Below are positions 63,353-64,000 of a DNA stretch of 64,000 nt, one piece after another. The translations under genes and the position numbers were made by a program. This DNA is from Phialophora verrucosa (Eukaryota > Ascomycota > Eurotiomycetes > Chaetothyriales > Herpotrichiellaceae): positions 1,302,001 to 1,366,000 of the forward strand of contig MSED01000015.1 in assembly GCA_002099365.1 (NCBI GenBank). Reading direction: 5' to 3'. Under the pieces are notes generated by a model that saw only the letters and a program-made list of their open reading frames with translations, was not told the DNA's origin and did not search any database. Every line of letters begins with the position of its first letter. Position 1 is the stretch's first letter.

Positions 63353-64000
63353 CGGACGCGGGCAGTGGATTAGTCTGATGCAAAAGAAAGGCGCATGTGG
63401 TCTGCTTTGGTTAGAAATACGAGCCTCTATATTATATGTTGTCGTGCCGCCGCGGGAGTCTCTACTCCCATATTAATATGTACCTATGTCCCAATCCCAA
63501 TACTTGATTCTCCTCTCACCAAGCCACATACATAATATGGAGTGCTCAGGCAGCCCTTCCTGCCAGGACTCACGGTGCTCCTGATCTGTGGGTTCCGGGA
63601 TTCGGGAATCCCAGGTGGAGGATCTGGCGTGTGAGAGGAGCCACTCTTGGCGACGATAACGCCGGTTCAATCTGCGGTGAAGGCCGGAAACGCCGGGCAC
63701 GGGACCGTACGCAAAATACAACTCTCCACACACACAGGATGTACCTGAGTACAGCACTCGAGCGAATCCAGGCCCTTCCAATAGGAAGCTCCATTGGGTT
63801 CTCAACAATGCAGGAAGGTATGCCATGCATGGCCAAATCCTCCAGCGGCCAAGATCTATAAGATGACTGGAACAAGTCCCATGGATGCCTGCGACCTCCC
63901 CTTGCTGGTCGCACACCACTCCATGTTCCCGCTCTTCCGTTAGGTGGACTGCAGCATGACAACGGACCGCAAGGAGGTGGAAGTGCAAGTTCGGCGGGGT
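63353..64000. other. Right edge, no supported gene
   Basis: Minus-strand frames at 63473-63988 and 63570-63962 overlap each other and have no domain. An edge gene cannot be excluded. Confidence 0.35.

Overview
This is a nuclear window from a filamentous ascomycete (Pezizomycotina). Genes are split by short introns, mostly about 50-120 bp, with GT...AG ends and recognisable branch points. It carries an AreA-type GATA factor ending in the fungal hallmark EWEWLTMSL, a DASH kinetochore subunit, TRI12-like and monocarboxylate-type MFS transporters, a Zn2Cys6 regulator and several short-chain dehydrogenases (SDRs). A black-yeast type lineage (Chaetothyriales) would fit the homogentisate-dioxygenase-centred catabolic neighbourhood, but that is inference. 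No intact transposon, CRISPR array or prokaryotic feature is visible. Exon structures below were worked out by hand from reading frame, splice sites and family conservation, and every multi-exon model given as a CDS closes in frame.

Left part (1-24 kb). A gene-free 4 kb leader precedes the nitrogen regulator areA (4098-7043). Then come a flavin monoamine oxidase, a small unknown ORF, an alpha/beta hydrolase, a GST-fold protein, a decayed SDR gene swollen with triplet repeats (16239-17349), a Ulp1-type SUMO protease with Asn in place of the catalytic Asp, and a sphingoid long-chain-base phosphate phosphatase.

Middle part (24-41 kb). Housekeeping genes dominate: Rho4 GTPase, a monocarboxylate-like MFS carrier, DASH subunit Dad1, Sm protein F, a UPF0587 zinc protein and a DHX29/YLR419W-like DExH helicase. 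Between them lie relics: a frameshifted nucleoside-phosphorylase-type domain plus TPR fragment typical of fungal NLR-like proteins, and a tRNA-Leu(UAG)-like sequence whose D arm is interrupted by a GT...AG-bounded 52-nt segment.

Right part (41-63.4 kb). An SDR gene that is intact except for one nonsense codon and a large orphan membrane protein lead into a compact catabolic-looking cluster (46.3-63.4 kb). It holds a Zn2Cys6 regulator, an HSL-type esterase, homogentisate 1,2-dioxygenase, a TRI12-like exporter, two divergent SDRs, an FMO/YUCCA-like flavoprotein, an EthD-fold protein and an NmrA-like NAD(P)-binding protein. The usual homogentisate partners, maleylacetoacetate isomerase and fumarylacetoacetase, are not in the window. 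The cluster therefore looks like a dedicated aromatic-compound or side-pathway locus rather than the standard tyrosine cluster. It is the best candidate here for an undescribed system.
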